Source of the DNA: Alteromonas gilva
GTDB lineage: Bacteria > Pseudomonadota > Gammaproteobacteria > Enterobacterales > Alteromonadaceae
DNA length: 64,000 nt
Assembly: GCF_028595265.1 (NCBI RefSeq)
Contig: NZ_JAQQXP010000001.1
Location: 2,604,001 to 2,668,000 of the forward strand
Direction of reading: 5' to 3'
Every line of letters begins with the position of its first letter. Positions within the stretch are counted from its first letter, which is position 1. The translations under genes and the position numbers were made by a program. The notes under the pieces were generated by a model. That model was not told where the DNA came from. It did not search any database and saw nothing but the letters and a program-made list of their open reading frames with translations. Positions 17,437 to 26,800 of this stretch are shown in pieces.

Positions 17437-17904
17437 GTGACACCCGCCATTACACTCTTAGAGCAGGGCAAACACCCGCACACAATTCATAAATATGAGC
17501 ACGATAAGCAAGCAGAATCTTATGGTCTGGAAGCCGCTGATAAGTTAGGTCTCCCCCCGCCACGGGTCTTTAAAACACTGGTGGCAGAGCTGGACAATGG
17601 CAAAATGGTGGTGGCCCTGGTGCCTGTCACGCATCAGTTAAACTTAAAGCAGCTGGCAAAAGCCGCTAAGGCCAAGAAAGCACAAATGGGGCAGCCTGCA
17701 AAAGTAGAAAACAGCACCGGCTACGTGCTGGGAGGCGTTAGTCCCCTCGGCCAAAAAAGAAAGCTCGCCACCTTTATCGATACCAGCGCCGCGCAATTTG
17801 ACACTATTTATGTCAGCGCCGGTAAACGTGGCTTAGAGATTGAGCTTGCCCCCGATTTGCTGGCCAGTGTTACCGGCGCAACATTTACCCCGCTTGCTGG
17901 CTGA
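17437..17904 (+). CDS. ybaK: Cys-tRNA(Pro)/Cys-tRNA(Cys) deacylase YbaK
   Basis: 155-residue cytoplasmic trans-editing enzyme of the YbaK/EbsC family, which hydrolyses tRNA(Pro) mischarged with cysteine. The conserved FKTLV segment (about 46-50), the lysine in that motif and the GGVSPLGQK loop (about 103-111) are present, and the length is typical. The GTG start has an AGGGAAAGGA ribosome-binding site. It lies 19 bp after the acylase gene, so it is probably cotranscribed, and converges on the next gene with a two-base gap. Confidence 0.94.
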   Translation: MTPAITLLEQGKHPHTIHKYEHDKQAESYGLEAADKLGLPPPRVFKTLVAELDNGKMVVALVPVTHQLNLKQLAKAAKAKKAQMGQPAKVENSTGYVLGGVSPLGQKRKLATFIDTSAAQFDTIYVSAGKRGLEIELAPDLLASVTGATFTPLAG

Positions 17905-17906
17905 GG

Positions 17907-18518
17907 TTACTCGGGTAGTGGCCCCACTGTATCCTGAGGTGCTGTCCCGATCTGTTTAAAACGTTCCTGCCAGAGCGCTTTAGCCTTGTCGATAGCTGCG
18001 GCATCGGGGGGGGGCTGGCTGCTTAGCTCCGCCGCAATATCCATTATAATGGCATCTCTGGCAGCAATGAGTTGTTCGGCTTCAGCAAACAGATCCTGGG
18101 CTTCCGGGTAGTCCTGCTTTAAGGTTTCGATGCCCTGCAAGGCATAATAACGTTGCTCAAACTGCTGGTTAAATAAGTTACGCTTGGCATGAAACACCAG
18201 ATATTCACGGCCCTTTTCTGAACTGATAAATTCAATATCACTGGCACTGAGATTGGCGGCCCGGGCGACTTCTACGGCTTGTTGCTGCCATTGCTCAACC
18301 GCTTGTTGGTCTTTCATGCGTACCGCTTCGGCCATACCCGCTACCAGATCACTGGCATGCAAAATTTGCTGTCGAAAGGCTACCGAGCGTAATTTTGCTT
18401 CATTGGCCTGCGGCTCCTCGCCTGGTGAGCCGTCCTGTACCTGCTCGCCAAACTGAACATAGCCGAACCAAACGACCGCGATAATGACGGCCCCCACAAC
18501 AATCGGTCTTAAAGACAT
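17907..18518 (-). CDS. Membrane-anchored helical protein of unknown function
   Basis: 203-residue protein with an N-terminal hydrophobic segment (about residues 6-22) and then an almost entirely helical, Gln/Ala/Glu-rich sequence (about 35-195) likely to form coiled coils, ending in a short Pro-rich tail. It is probably a periplasmic protein anchored by an uncleaved signal. I do not recognise a family. I chose the ATG at 18518; a GTG two codons upstream is also possible. It converges on ybaK and lies downstream of ihfA, separated by a strong hairpin. Confidence 0.7.
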   Translation of the reverse strand: MSLRPIVVGAVIIAVVWFGYVQFGEQVQDGSPGEEPQANEAKLRSVAFRQQILHASDLVAGMAEAVRMKDQQAVEQWQQQAVEVARAANLSASDIEFISSEKGREYLVFHAKRNLFNQQFEQRYYALQGIETLKQDYPEAQDLFAEAEQLIAARDAIIMDIAAELSSQPPPDAAAIDKAKALWQERFKQIGTAPQDTVGPLPE

Positions 18519-18652
18519 AAACACCTTAAACAGTAAAAATTAAACTTCAGCACGGGATTGTACTACGAATGGAATACCGGCGCACGGCAGCGCAGATATC
18601 GTGATATCAACGAAGGAAGGAGACAAACAAATGTGTTGAGCAATGTTATAAA

Positions 18653-18680
18653 GCAGGGGCCGGTTAAAACCGGCCCCTGC
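18653..18680 (-). terminator. Transcription terminator downstream of ihfA
   Basis: Perfect 13-bp inverted repeat GCAGGGGCCGGTT (18653-18665) and its complement (18668-18680) with a two-base loop, 22 bases after the ihfA stop. The strand downstream of the hairpin reads TTTATAA, a short U-rich tract, so it is probably an intrinsic terminator ending the pheST-ihfA transcript. Confidence 0.7.
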
Positions 18681-18701
18681 AATACTGCATCTGGCGATAC
18701 G

Positions 18702-19001
18702 TTACTCTGTGGGCGGCTTGGAGTTTTCCACCCGGCTTTTGAGTTTTTGCCCCGGGCGAAATGTCACTACCCGGCGCGCCTTGATCGGAATGTCTTCGCC
18801 CGTTTTGGGGTTTCGGCCCGGTCGTTCGTTTTTATCACGCAGATCAAAATTACCAAAGCCTGACAGTTTCACTTGCTCACCGGATTCCAGTGCGCCTTTG
18901 ATTTCTTCAAAAAACGCTTCGACCAAATCTTTCGCGTCCTTTTTATTTATACCCAGTTTTTCGAATAAGTGTTCAGCCATCTCGGCCTTGGTTAGTGCCA
19001 T
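18702..19001 (-). CDS. ihfA: Integration host factor subunit alpha
   Basis: 99-residue HU/IHF-family DNA-bending protein. The start (MALTKAEMAEHLFEKLG), the GFGNFDLRDKNERPGRNPKTG arm region (about residues 48-68, containing the Pro that intercalates DNA) and the length identify the alpha subunit. It starts four bases after the pheT stop, the same order as in E. coli. It pairs with IhfB, not in the window. Confidence 0.97.
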   Translation of the reverse strand: MALTKAEMAEHLFEKLGINKKDAKDLVEAFFEEIKGALESGEQVKLSGFGNFDLRDKNERPGRNPKTGEDIPIKARRVVTFRPGQKLKSRVENSKPPTE

Positions 19002-19005
19002 AAGT

Positions 19006-21393
19006 TTACTCTCTTAACGCTGCCCCGAATTCTGATTCAAGCCCTTGAACCACCGAATCTACTGCTGATTGTATCTCTGCATCTTCCAGTGTTTTACCTG
19101 GATCCTGGAGAATTAAAGACAATGCCAGGCTCTTATAACCATCAGCAATGCCCTGACCAGTATATACATCGAACAAGTTTAGGCCAACTAATTGATTTAC
19201 GCTAATTTTCTCGATGAATTTTATTACATCACCCACTTTAACCTGATCTTTAACAATAATCGCAATATCACGGCGGTTTGCCGGGTATTTAGATATCGCC
19301 TGCGCCTGAGGAAGAGCACGTTTTGTCAGGGCTGACAGCTCTATTTCAAACACAAAAACCCGGCCACTTGTACCTAGTTGCTTACTGAACTGCGGATGCA
19401 CCGCGCCCAGCCAACCAACACATTTATCATCCAGATATATCGCTGCAGACATACCAGGGTGTAATACTGAATGCGTTGCTGTTTTAAAAATGAACGCTTT
19501 TTCCTTTCCCGTCAATGCTAAAAGTGCTTCAACATCCGCTTTTGCATCAAAAAAGTCTACTGCGGTGTCGGTACTGTCCCAATGTTCTTCCTTGCGGCGT
19601 CCGGCTAATACACCCGCCAGCATGGGTTGCTGATTAATGCCGTTAGGCGCTTCGGCGTCGGGGATAAAACGTAATCCGGTCTCAAACAGGCGAATGCGCT
19701 GTTGCTGACGTTTTTGGTTATAGGCCGTTGACTGAAGCAGGCCTGGCCACAGGCTAACCCGCATAATCGACATATCCGAAGAGATCGGATGCGGCAGCAC
19801 CAAACCGTTACTGTCGGGGAATAACGCATTTTGTATTTTCGGATCAACAAACGAATACGTAATCGCTTCGTTGTAGCCACGGTTTAATAATACTGATTTA
19901 ACCGTATTAACCGGTATATCTGTTTCGCTGGCCGGGATCATCGACAACGTCGCCGCTGGCGCCACGTTGGGAATGTTGTTATAGCCATATACCCGGGCGA
20001 TTTCTTCAATCAGATCTTCTTCGATGGCAATATCAAAGCGATAGCTAGGCGCCGAGGCTACCCAACCGTCTTCTGTTTCGGTGGCGTTCATGCCCAGACG
20101 AGCCAGAATATCGCTAACCGTAGCTGCCGGGATTTCAATACCCAATACACGCGCCAAACGCGCTTTACGCAAGGTCACCTGTGCCCGCGAAGGTACGTCA
20201 GACTCGCTTACCGCTTCCACTACCGGGCCCGCCTGTCCGCCACAGATTTCAACAATCAATTGCGTAGCGCGTTCCATAGCGGTGGCCTGCAACTGGGGAT
20301 CAACACCGCGCTCATAGCGATGTGATGCATCGGTATGCAAACCATACTGACGCGCTTTACCCATAATCGCATCCGGATTAAAAAAGGCACTTTCCAGTAA
20401 AATGTCGGTGGTGTTTTCGTCGGTACCAGAATGCAACCCACCAAAAATACCGGCCATAGCCAGCGCTTTGCTATCGTCTGCGATGACCAGTGTATTGTCT
20501 TTTAACTCGACTTCGGTTTCATCCAGCAGCGTCAGCTTTTCGCCTGCTTTGGCCATACGCACATCAATACCACCGTCTATCGAAGCCAGGTTAAATGCGT
20601 GCATAGGGTGGCCCAGCTCCAACAGCACAAAGTTGGTCACATCAACAATCGGGTCGATGCTGCGAATGCCGCTACGACGCAGCTTTTCGGTTAACCACAG
20701 TGGCGAGTTAGCTTTCACATTAACGCCTTTTACCACCCGGCCTAAATAGCGTGGGCAGGCTTGGGGCGCACTCAGGGTAATTGCCAGTTGACTGTCTATG
20801 CTAGCGGCGACCGGCGTTATGGCAGGTTCAGTGACATCAGTTTTATTTAACACGCCCACTTCCCGGGCAATACCGCGCATGCCTAAGCAATCGGCACGGT
20901 TAGGGGTTAAGTCAACTTCGATTGTCACATCATCAAGACCGAGGTAGTCACGAATATCAGCGCCAACCGGCGCATCAAGTGGCAATTCAATGATGCCACT
21001 GTGATCGTCACTGACACCCAGTTCAGAATAGCTGCATAACATGCCAAATGAGGGCTCGCCGCGCAGTTTGGCTTTCTTAATTTTAAAGTCGCCCGGCAGC
21101 ACCGCGCCTACTTTGGCAACCGCTACTTTTAAGCCCAGACGACAGTTAGGTGCGCCGCATACAATGTCCAGCAGCTCATCTTCACCCACATTGATTTTGG
21201 TTACCCGCAGTTTGTCGGCATTCGGATGCTGACCGCATTCGACGACTTCACCCACAACCACGCCGCTGAAATCACCCGCCACCGGTTCAACGCCATCCAC
21301 TTCCAGGCCAGCCATACTCAGCTGCTCGCACAGTTCATGCTGTGATACACCCGGGTTAACCCATTCTCTTAACCATTTTTCACTGAATTTCAT
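19006..21393 (-). CDS. pheT: Phenylalanyl-tRNA synthetase beta subunit
   Basis: 795-residue beta chain of the alpha2-beta2 synthetase that charges tRNA(Phe). An N-terminal EMAP/tRNA-binding domain (about 40-150, with CGAPN), B3/B4 editing domain (about 210-400), B5 domain and C-terminal ferredoxin-like anticodon-binding domain (about 700-795) are in the usual order, and the length equals that of E. coli PheT. It lies 12 bp after pheS and just before ihfA. Confidence 0.98.
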   Translation of the reverse strand: MKFSEKWLREWVNPGVSQHELCEQLSMAGLEVDGVEPVAGDFSGVVVGEVVECGQHPNADKLRVTKINVGEDELLDIVCGAPNCRLGLKVAVAKVGAVLPGDFKIKKAKLRGEPSFGMLCSYSELGVSDDHSGIIELPLDAPVGADIRDYLGLDDVTIEVDLTPNRADCLGMRGIAREVGVLNKTDVTEPAITPVAASIDSQLAITLSAPQACPRYLGRVVKGVNVKANSPLWLTEKLRRSGIRSIDPIVDVTNFVLLELGHPMHAFNLASIDGGIDVRMAKAGEKLTLLDETEVELKDNTLVIADDSKALAMAGIFGGLHSGTDENTTDILLESAFFNPDAIMGKARQYGLHTDASHRYERGVDPQLQATAMERATQLIVEICGGQAGPVVEAVSESDVPSRAQVTLRKARLARVLGIEIPAATVSDILARLGMNATETEDGWVASAPSYRFDIAIEEDLIEEIARVYGYNNIPNVAPAATLSMIPASETDIPVNTVKSVLLNRGYNEAITYSFVDPKIQNALFPDSNGLVLPHPISSDMSIMRVSLWPGLLQSTAYNQKRQQQRIRLFETGLRFIPDAEAPNGINQQPMLAGVLAGRRKEEHWDSTDTAVDFFDAKADVEALLALTGKEKAFIFKTATHSVLHPGMSAAIYLDDKCVGWLGAVHPQFSKQLGTSGRVFVFEIELSALTKRALPQAQAISKYPANRRDIAIIVKDQVKVGDVIKFIEKISVNQLVGLNLFDVYTGQGIADGYKSLALSLILQDPGKTLEDAEIQSAVDSVVQGLESEFGAALRE

Positions 21394-21405
21394 ATCACTT
21401 ATGCC

Positions 21406-22386
21406 TTAACTGAACTGCTTGAGGAACCGAAGATCGTTTTCAAAGAATGCGCGTAAATCGTTAACGCCATAACGCAGCATGGTTAAACGCTCTACGCCCA
21501 TACCAAAGGCAAAACCAGTGTAAATTTCCGGGTCGATATTCACCGCCCGTAATACATTCGGATGCACCATACCGCACCCCAGTACTTCGAGCCATTGGCC
21601 ATCTTTACCCATGACATCCACTTCTGCTGATGGTTCAGTAAACGGGAAGTATGACGGTCTGAAACGTACCTGTAACGACTCTTCAAAGAAGTTCTGTAAA
21701 AAGTCATGCAATATGCCTTTCAGTTCAGTAAAACTGACATTTTTATCAACCATTAACCCTTCTACCTGATGGAACATCGGCGTATGGGTCTGGTCGTAAT
21801 CGTTACGGTAGACACGACCCGGGGAAATAATCCGCAGCGGAGGTTGCTCGGCTTCCATGGTGCGAATTTGCACCCCGGAAGTTTGCGTGCGCAGCATAAT
21901 ATTGGGATTAAAGTAAAAGGTATCATGATCGGCCCGGGCCGGGTGATTGGCCGGGATATTCAGCGCGTCGAAGTTGTGAAAGCTGTCTTCCACTTCGGGG
22001 CCGGTTTTAACGGCAAAACCCAGCTCGCCAAAAAACTGCTCGATGCGGGCGATAGTCCGGGATACCGGGTGCAGGTTACCATTTGGTTCCGTGCGACCGG
22101 GTAAGGTAACATCAACCGCTTCTTCGCTCAGTTTTTTATTCAGCTCAGCGCTACGTAAAGCGTCACCTTTAGCGGTAATGGCCTGTTGAATTTCTTGCTT
22201 AGCCTGGTTGATTTTTTGCCCGGCAAGTGGACGCTCTTCGGCGGAAAGTTTGCCTAACCCTTTTAACTGGTCGGTCAACTTGCCTTTTTTGCCCATAAAC
22301 TCAACTCTTACCAGGTCGAGCGTTGCTGCGTCGCTGGCAGCGTCAATCTGTGCCTTGGCCTGACTGACTATCGCTTCAAGCTCCAT
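21406..22386 (-). CDS. pheS: Phenylalanyl-tRNA synthetase alpha subunit
   Basis: 326-residue catalytic subunit of phenylalanyl-tRNA synthetase. The N-terminal coiled coil (about 1-85) is followed by the class II core with motif 2 (about RVYRNDYDQTHTPMFHQ, 192-208) and motif 3 (GFAFGMGVERL, about 291-301). The position corresponding to the Ala294 pocket of E. coli is Ala, the wild-type state. A separate leader of about 150 bp precedes it; in E. coli this gene follows rplT and a pheM leader, whereas here rplT is 11 kb away. Confidence 0.98.
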   Translation of the reverse strand: MELEAIVSQAKAQIDAASDAATLDLVRVEFMGKKGKLTDQLKGLGKLSAEERPLAGQKINQAKQEIQQAITAKGDALRSAELNKKLSEEAVDVTLPGRTEPNGNLHPVSRTIARIEQFFGELGFAVKTGPEVEDSFHNFDALNIPANHPARADHDTFYFNPNIMLRTQTSGVQIRTMEAEQPPLRIISPGRVYRNDYDQTHTPMFHQVEGLMVDKNVSFTELKGILHDFLQNFFEESLQVRFRPSYFPFTEPSAEVDVMGKDGQWLEVLGCGMVHPNVLRAVNIDPEIYTGFAFGMGVERLTMLRYGVNDLRAFFENDLRFLKQFS

Positions 22387-22405
22387 GATTTCCCCAATTT
22401 GGTAC

Positions 22406-22430
22406 TAAAAATTACTGCAGGAACCTGCTG
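22406..22430 (-). promoter_or_regulatory. Possible attenuator hairpin in the pheS leader
   Basis: On the minus strand a short GC-rich hairpin (GCAGG-TT-CCTGC, 22417-22428) is followed five bases later by a TTTTT run (22406-22410), about 20 bases before the pheS start. The stem is only five base pairs. E. coli pheST is controlled by attenuation at a pheM leader peptide; I could not identify a Phe-rich leader ORF here, so the assignment is weak. Confidence 0.25.
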
Positions 22431-22542
22431 TTTCACCGCGACTCAAATGATGAGGCAAACAGCGGGTGTACAAAAGGGGGCTATTTTACACAAAGGTTAA
22501 AAGCCGCGGCTACCCTAACAGGCTGATTTGGGCAAATAAATT

Positions 22543-22585
22543 AAAAAAAGAGCAAAAAGCAGCGTTAAACTGACCGTTTTTGCTC
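22543..22585 (-). terminator. Intrinsic terminator downstream of the isochorismatase-type gene
   Basis: Nine-base arms GAGCAAAAA (22550-22558) and TTTTTGCTC (22577-22585), separated by an 18-base loop that can extend the stem, are followed on the minus strand by a run of seven T (22543-22549). It lies 20 bases after the stop of the gene at 22606-23145 and separates it from pheS. Confidence 0.8.
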
Positions 22586-22605
22586 TCAACAGGTGGTGAG
22601 CAGCC

Positions 22606-23145
22606 TTACTTAATGAGCGGTAAGATTGCTTTGAACTCGTCAGTGCCAGCACGTTCGAGCAATTCAAACAACGCCATTTCCAGGCAGGTAAGGTGAGCAC
22701 CGGCCGCCTGCAGTTTGTTCAGCGCCAGGGTTTTGTGGTCCGGATTGCGAGCGGAGACGGCATCGGTGACAATATGAACCTCGCTGCCGTAGGCCAGTAA
22801 ATCGATAGCACTTTGATACACACAAATATGCGCCTCAATACCGCAGATAAGCCACTGGGTGCGGCCGGTTGCATGCAGCTGCTGTTCAACCCGCTCATTG
22901 CGCAGTGCACTGAACGTTGATTTTTCAAGCGCGGTACCCGGCGGCAGCAACAACTGCAGTTCGGGCACGGTTGCGCCCAGTTTGTCGGGAAGCTGTTCTA
23001 CCTGAATAATGGGTAATCCCAGCTGCTGCGCTCCCTTAATAAGACTCGCGAGGTGATTGATCATGCGCTCGCTGTCGGCGACACTGCGGGCTAATTTACC
23101 CTGTACATCGACAACCAGCACTCCCGCTTTTTGACGTTCTAACAT
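22606..23145 (-). CDS. Isochorismatase-family cysteine hydrolase (YcaC-like)
   Basis: 179-residue cytoplasmic alpha/beta hydrolase of the isochorismatase-like superfamily. The catalytic triad is visible as D13 (VVDVQ), K75 (LEKSTF) and C108 (EAHICVYQ), preceded by the usual cis-peptide region. It is closest to the YcaC group, whose natural substrate is not settled; nicotinamidase lacks this exact pattern. It stands as a single gene with its own terminator and a short tandem repeat just upstream. Confidence 0.88.
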   Translation of the reverse strand: MLERQKAGVLVVDVQGKLARSVADSERMINHLASLIKGAQQLGLPIIQVEQLPDKLGATVPELQLLLPPGTALEKSTFSALRNERVEQQLHATGRTQWLICGIEAHICVYQSAIDLLAYGSEVHIVTDAVSARNPDHKTLALNKLQAAGAHLTCLEMALFELLERAGTDEFKAILPLIK

Positions 23146-23150
23146 AGTTT

Positions 23151-23206
23151 TTACCCGCTCAAAGCTGCATTTACCCGCTCAGGGCTGTTCACCCGCTCAG
23201 GGCTGC
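23151..23206. repeat. Three-copy short tandem repeat upstream of the isochorismatase-type gene
   Basis: Units of 18-20 bp beginning TTACCCGCTC or TCACCCGCTC start at 23151, 23171 and 23189; copies 2 and 3 share TCAGGGCTG. The array begins five bases upstream of the ATG at 23145 and so occupies the leader and likely promoter region. Confidence 0.8.
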
Positions 23207-23335
23207 TGCCCAAAAAAACACATTACCGAGTATAGTCACCCGCAGTTGCCATTGCGACAGTTCCCGTGACCGTTACGCCAGTAAAGCCATACTTCAGCGG
23301 CTGCCAAGCCCATGTGTGCACTTGCTGCATCCCAA

Positions 23336-23371
23336 CAAAAAACGCCCCCGGTGCTAATACACCGAGGGCGT
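23336..23371 (-). terminator. Intrinsic terminator downstream of the CsbD-family gene
   Basis: Twelve-base arms ACGCCCCCGGTG (23342-23353) and CACCGAGGGCGT (23360-23371) with a six-base loop, one mismatch, followed on the minus strand by TTTTTTG. It lies 24 bases after the stop codon of the gene at 23395-23586. Confidence 0.88.
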
Positions 23372-23394
23372 TAGTTATTTATTTACTGGCTAAT

Positions 23395-23586
23395 TTACTG
23401 GCTAAGAGACTCAAACTCTTCTCGTGCCTTGTCACGGCTCATGCCGTACTTTTCTTGCATTTTGCCGTAAAACTCTTCGAAATTGCCTTCCATTTGTTCA
23501 ACTTCGTCGTCAGTGAGTTTACCCCACTTTTGCTTTACTACGCCGGTCAGTTGGTTCCACTTACCTTTTGCAATATCAGAATTCAT
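23395..23586 (-). CDS. CsbD/YjbJ-family stress protein
   Basis: 63-residue soluble, highly charged helical protein. The start (MNSDIAKGKWNQLTGVVKQK) and the following GKLTDDE segment are diagnostic of the CsbD family. Members are abundant general-stress proteins whose molecular role is unknown. A good ribosome-binding site (GGGAGC) precedes the ATG. The gene is a single-gene unit with its own terminator, and an inverted repeat lies in its leader. Confidence 0.93.
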   Translation of the reverse strand: MNSDIAKGKWNQLTGVVKQKWGKLTDDEVEQMEGNFEEFYGKMQEKYGMSRDKAREEFESLSQ

Positions 23587-23612
23587 ATTTTGCTCCCTGT
23601 TTATGAGAATAG

Positions 23613-23633
23613 GGTGTCATAAAGCATGACACC
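23613..23633 (-). promoter_or_regulatory. Inverted repeat in the CsbD-gene leader
   Basis: Perfect arms GGTGTCAT (23613-23620) and ATGACACC (23626-23633) with a five-base spacer, centred about 37 bases upstream of the ATG at 23586. It could be a protein operator or an RNA hairpin in the 5' leader. I do not recognise a known consensus. Confidence 0.5.
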
Positions 23634-23802
23634 GATAAACGTCACTTACAGTGATGCGAAAGGCATACCAATAAAAATATCAATTACAATCATAGAGTTA
23701 AAAACCGGCTCTGTGATTAAAACCCGTTAATGCAAAATCCTTACAATGTCATATTGCAAGAGTTACAGGGGAAAACGCGCAACAGGTCAGCAATACTTAG
23801 CA

Positions 23803-26800
23803 CTACGCTTTGTTGTGCACTTTAAACACCAGACTGTACAGCACAGGCACAAACACCAGTGTTAACAGAGTGGCAAAGCCTAGCCCAAACATGATCACCA
23901 CCGCCATGCTGGCAAAAAAATCATCAAATAATAACGGAATCATACCCAGTATCGTGGTGATAGCAGCCATACACACCGGCCTGACCCGGCTTAAGGTAGC
24001 GTGAAACAGGGCCGGATAAGGCGCTTTGCCCTCGCTGAGTTCAAGTTTTACCTGCTCAACCAACACAATGCCGTTTTTAATGATCATGCCGGATAAACTT
24101 AAAAAGCCCAGTAGTGCCATAAAACCAAAGGGCGCGCCGGTTAACAACAGACCATAACTGACGCCTATCAACGCCAGCGGAATACACGCCCAGATAATCG
24201 CGGCAATGCGCGCCGAGGCAAACAGCAGCACCGTGGTAATAAACATGATCAGATAACCTAACGGCAGCGAACCAAAAATCGCTTTTTGCGCTTTGCTTGA
24301 TGCCTCAAACTCACCGCCCCACTCCAGTTCATAGCCATCCGGTAATTCAATCGCTTCAATCTGACTGCGCACCCGGCTAAAGAGTTTCGCCGCGGTTTCA
24401 TCGCCGAGGATGTCATGATCGGCCATCACAGTGAGCGTACGTTTACGGTCACGACGCATGATGATGGGATCTTCCCAATTCACATCAAAACGGCTGACCA
24501 CCTGCGTAACAGGAATGTACTGCTGCGCGGTAGCCGAATAAATCTGCAGGTTTTCAAGGTTATCTGCCGTTAGTCTTTCTTCCGGCGGCGGGCGGCTAAT
24601 AATGGGCAATAAGTCAGTTCCATCACGGTACACGCCAATTTTTGCGCCACTGAAGCTGGTTAGCAGCAACTGATCTAAGTCGGCTTTACTCACCCCTACC
24701 CTGCGCGCGGCCGCCTCATTAAAAATAGGCCGAATCACTTTGGTTTGCTGACGCCAATTGTCCCGCACATTGCGCGCACCGGCATCCGCCGTCAGTATTG
24801 CTTTAGCTTCGTCAGCAAGACGGCGCAGTTCCTGCGGCTCCGGTCCACTGAAACGCGCTTCAATTTTAGCATCTGTTGACGGGCCAATTTCGAGCCGTTT
24901 AATCTTATAAAACAGCTCGCCAAACTCACGGTCCATATAGCTTCGCAATGCCGGTAACTGGGCGTTAAGCGCCTCACCGTCACTCATGCGAATAACCAGC
25001 TGTGCATAGGTGGGGTATGACTTTTCAGTTTGGTAAGTCAACATAAAACGGGTCAGCCCCTGGCCGACGGTTGAGGTAATCTCTTCTACCCCTTCCTGAG
25101 CCAGTAAATGTGTTTCTATCTGGTTTACTTTGTCGGCATTCACACGAATATCGGTGCCGGCTTTATGCCAGATATCGACCAGAAACATGGGTGTGGTGGA
25201 GGGCGGGAAAAACGCTTGTTTAACGTTCCCAAAGGCCACCACCGCGCTCACCAGGAGCCCGAGCATCAGCACAACGGTTAATACCCGAAACCGCAATGCG
25301 ACACTTAATATGGTGCTGAACACCGTGAATATAATACCGGTATAGAGCTCTTCACTGTCTTTAATCTGACTGTTCGGTCCGGCGCTCTGCTCACTGTCGG
25401 CTTGCGGATCGGTGAATAACAACGAGGCAAAAAATGGCGTCAGCGTAATTGCTGTCACCCAGCTCAGTAACAGGCTTACCAGCAATACCCAAAACAAACT
25501 GCCGGCAAACTCACCGGTGGCGTCACTCGATAAACCAATTGGCGCAAACGCAATAATCGCAATCACGGTTGCCCCTAACAGCGGCCACATATTTTGCTTC
25601 ACAACAAAGGAGGCTGCCTCAACCTTACTCAGGCCCCGTTTCATGGCAATGAGTATGCCCTCGGTCACGACAATTGCGTTGTCAACCAGCATACCCAGCG
25701 CAATAATCAGCGCCCCGAGTGAAATACGCTGCAGGTTGACCTCCATTTGTTGCATAAAAATAAAGCTACCGAGTACCGTGAGCAACAGCACCAAACCAAT
25801 AAGGATACCGGACTTTATGCCCATAAAGATCAGCAGCACCACAATGACGATACCTACCGCTTCAGCGAGATTCAGAATGAACCCCTGGACCGACTTATCT
25901 ACCTCAACAGGCTGGTTATAAATAAAGTCGGTTTGCATCCCCACCGGGCGCATATATTCGAGCTCATCAAGGCGCTGCATAATACGCTCGCCAACCTCCA
26001 CCACGTTGACGCCGTCGGCAAAGGAGATCCCCAGTAATAACGACTGCTCGCCGTTGTAATGGATAAGATTGGTCGGCACTTCCTGGTAACCACGGTAAAT
26101 GCGCGCTACATCGCCCAAATAGATGCGTTCGGATGCACCCGCCTGGCTAATGAGCAGATTTTCAAGCTCCTGGACAGTTTCAAACTCACCGGTGGGGTTA
26201 ATCCGGATATACTCATCACCGACCTTGACGCTGCCCGCGTTAGACACCTGATTCTGACTGACCAGCAAGGCGCTGATACGACTCGGGCTGATGCCCAGCG
26301 AGCTTACCTGCGCGCGGGAAATTTCAACGAACACTTGTTCTTTTTGTTTGCCCTGTACGGTGACCTTGCCCACGCCGTCGACCAAAACCAGCTCACGCTT
26401 GAGATAATCAACGTAGTCGCTGATATCTTTGTACTGGTAACCTTCACCATTCACCGCAATGAGCATGCCATACACATCAGCAAAGTCGTCCATAACTTTA
26501 GGTGGCTGAACGCCGGCGGACAGCGATGGCGTGAGATCGTTAATTTTACGCCGCATTTCTTCCCAAATACCGCGCAATGCCTCTTTACGATAAATACTTT
26601 TCATTTCCACCGTAATCTGCGATTTTCCCGCGGTAGAAATAGACGTAATGTTATCGACGTAGGGCAGCTCCTGAATGGCATTCTCGATAGGATAAGTGAC
26701 TTCTTCTTCGACCTGTGTCGGCGACGCGCCCGGGTAAAGCGTGATCACCATGGCCTTTTTAATGGTAAATTGCGGATCTTCCAGGCGCCCGAGCCCCAAA

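Noticed and set aside
17907..18518. Lipase chaperone (Lif) assignment for the helical membrane-anchored protein
   Set aside because: It shares only general helical, Gln/Ala-rich character and an N-terminal anchor; no lipase gene is nearby and no diagnostic motif was recognised.
25412..25921. ORF of 169 codons opposite the RND permease gene
   Set aside because: Same reason: Ser/Thr/Asn-rich translation typical of an antisense frame of a real gene.
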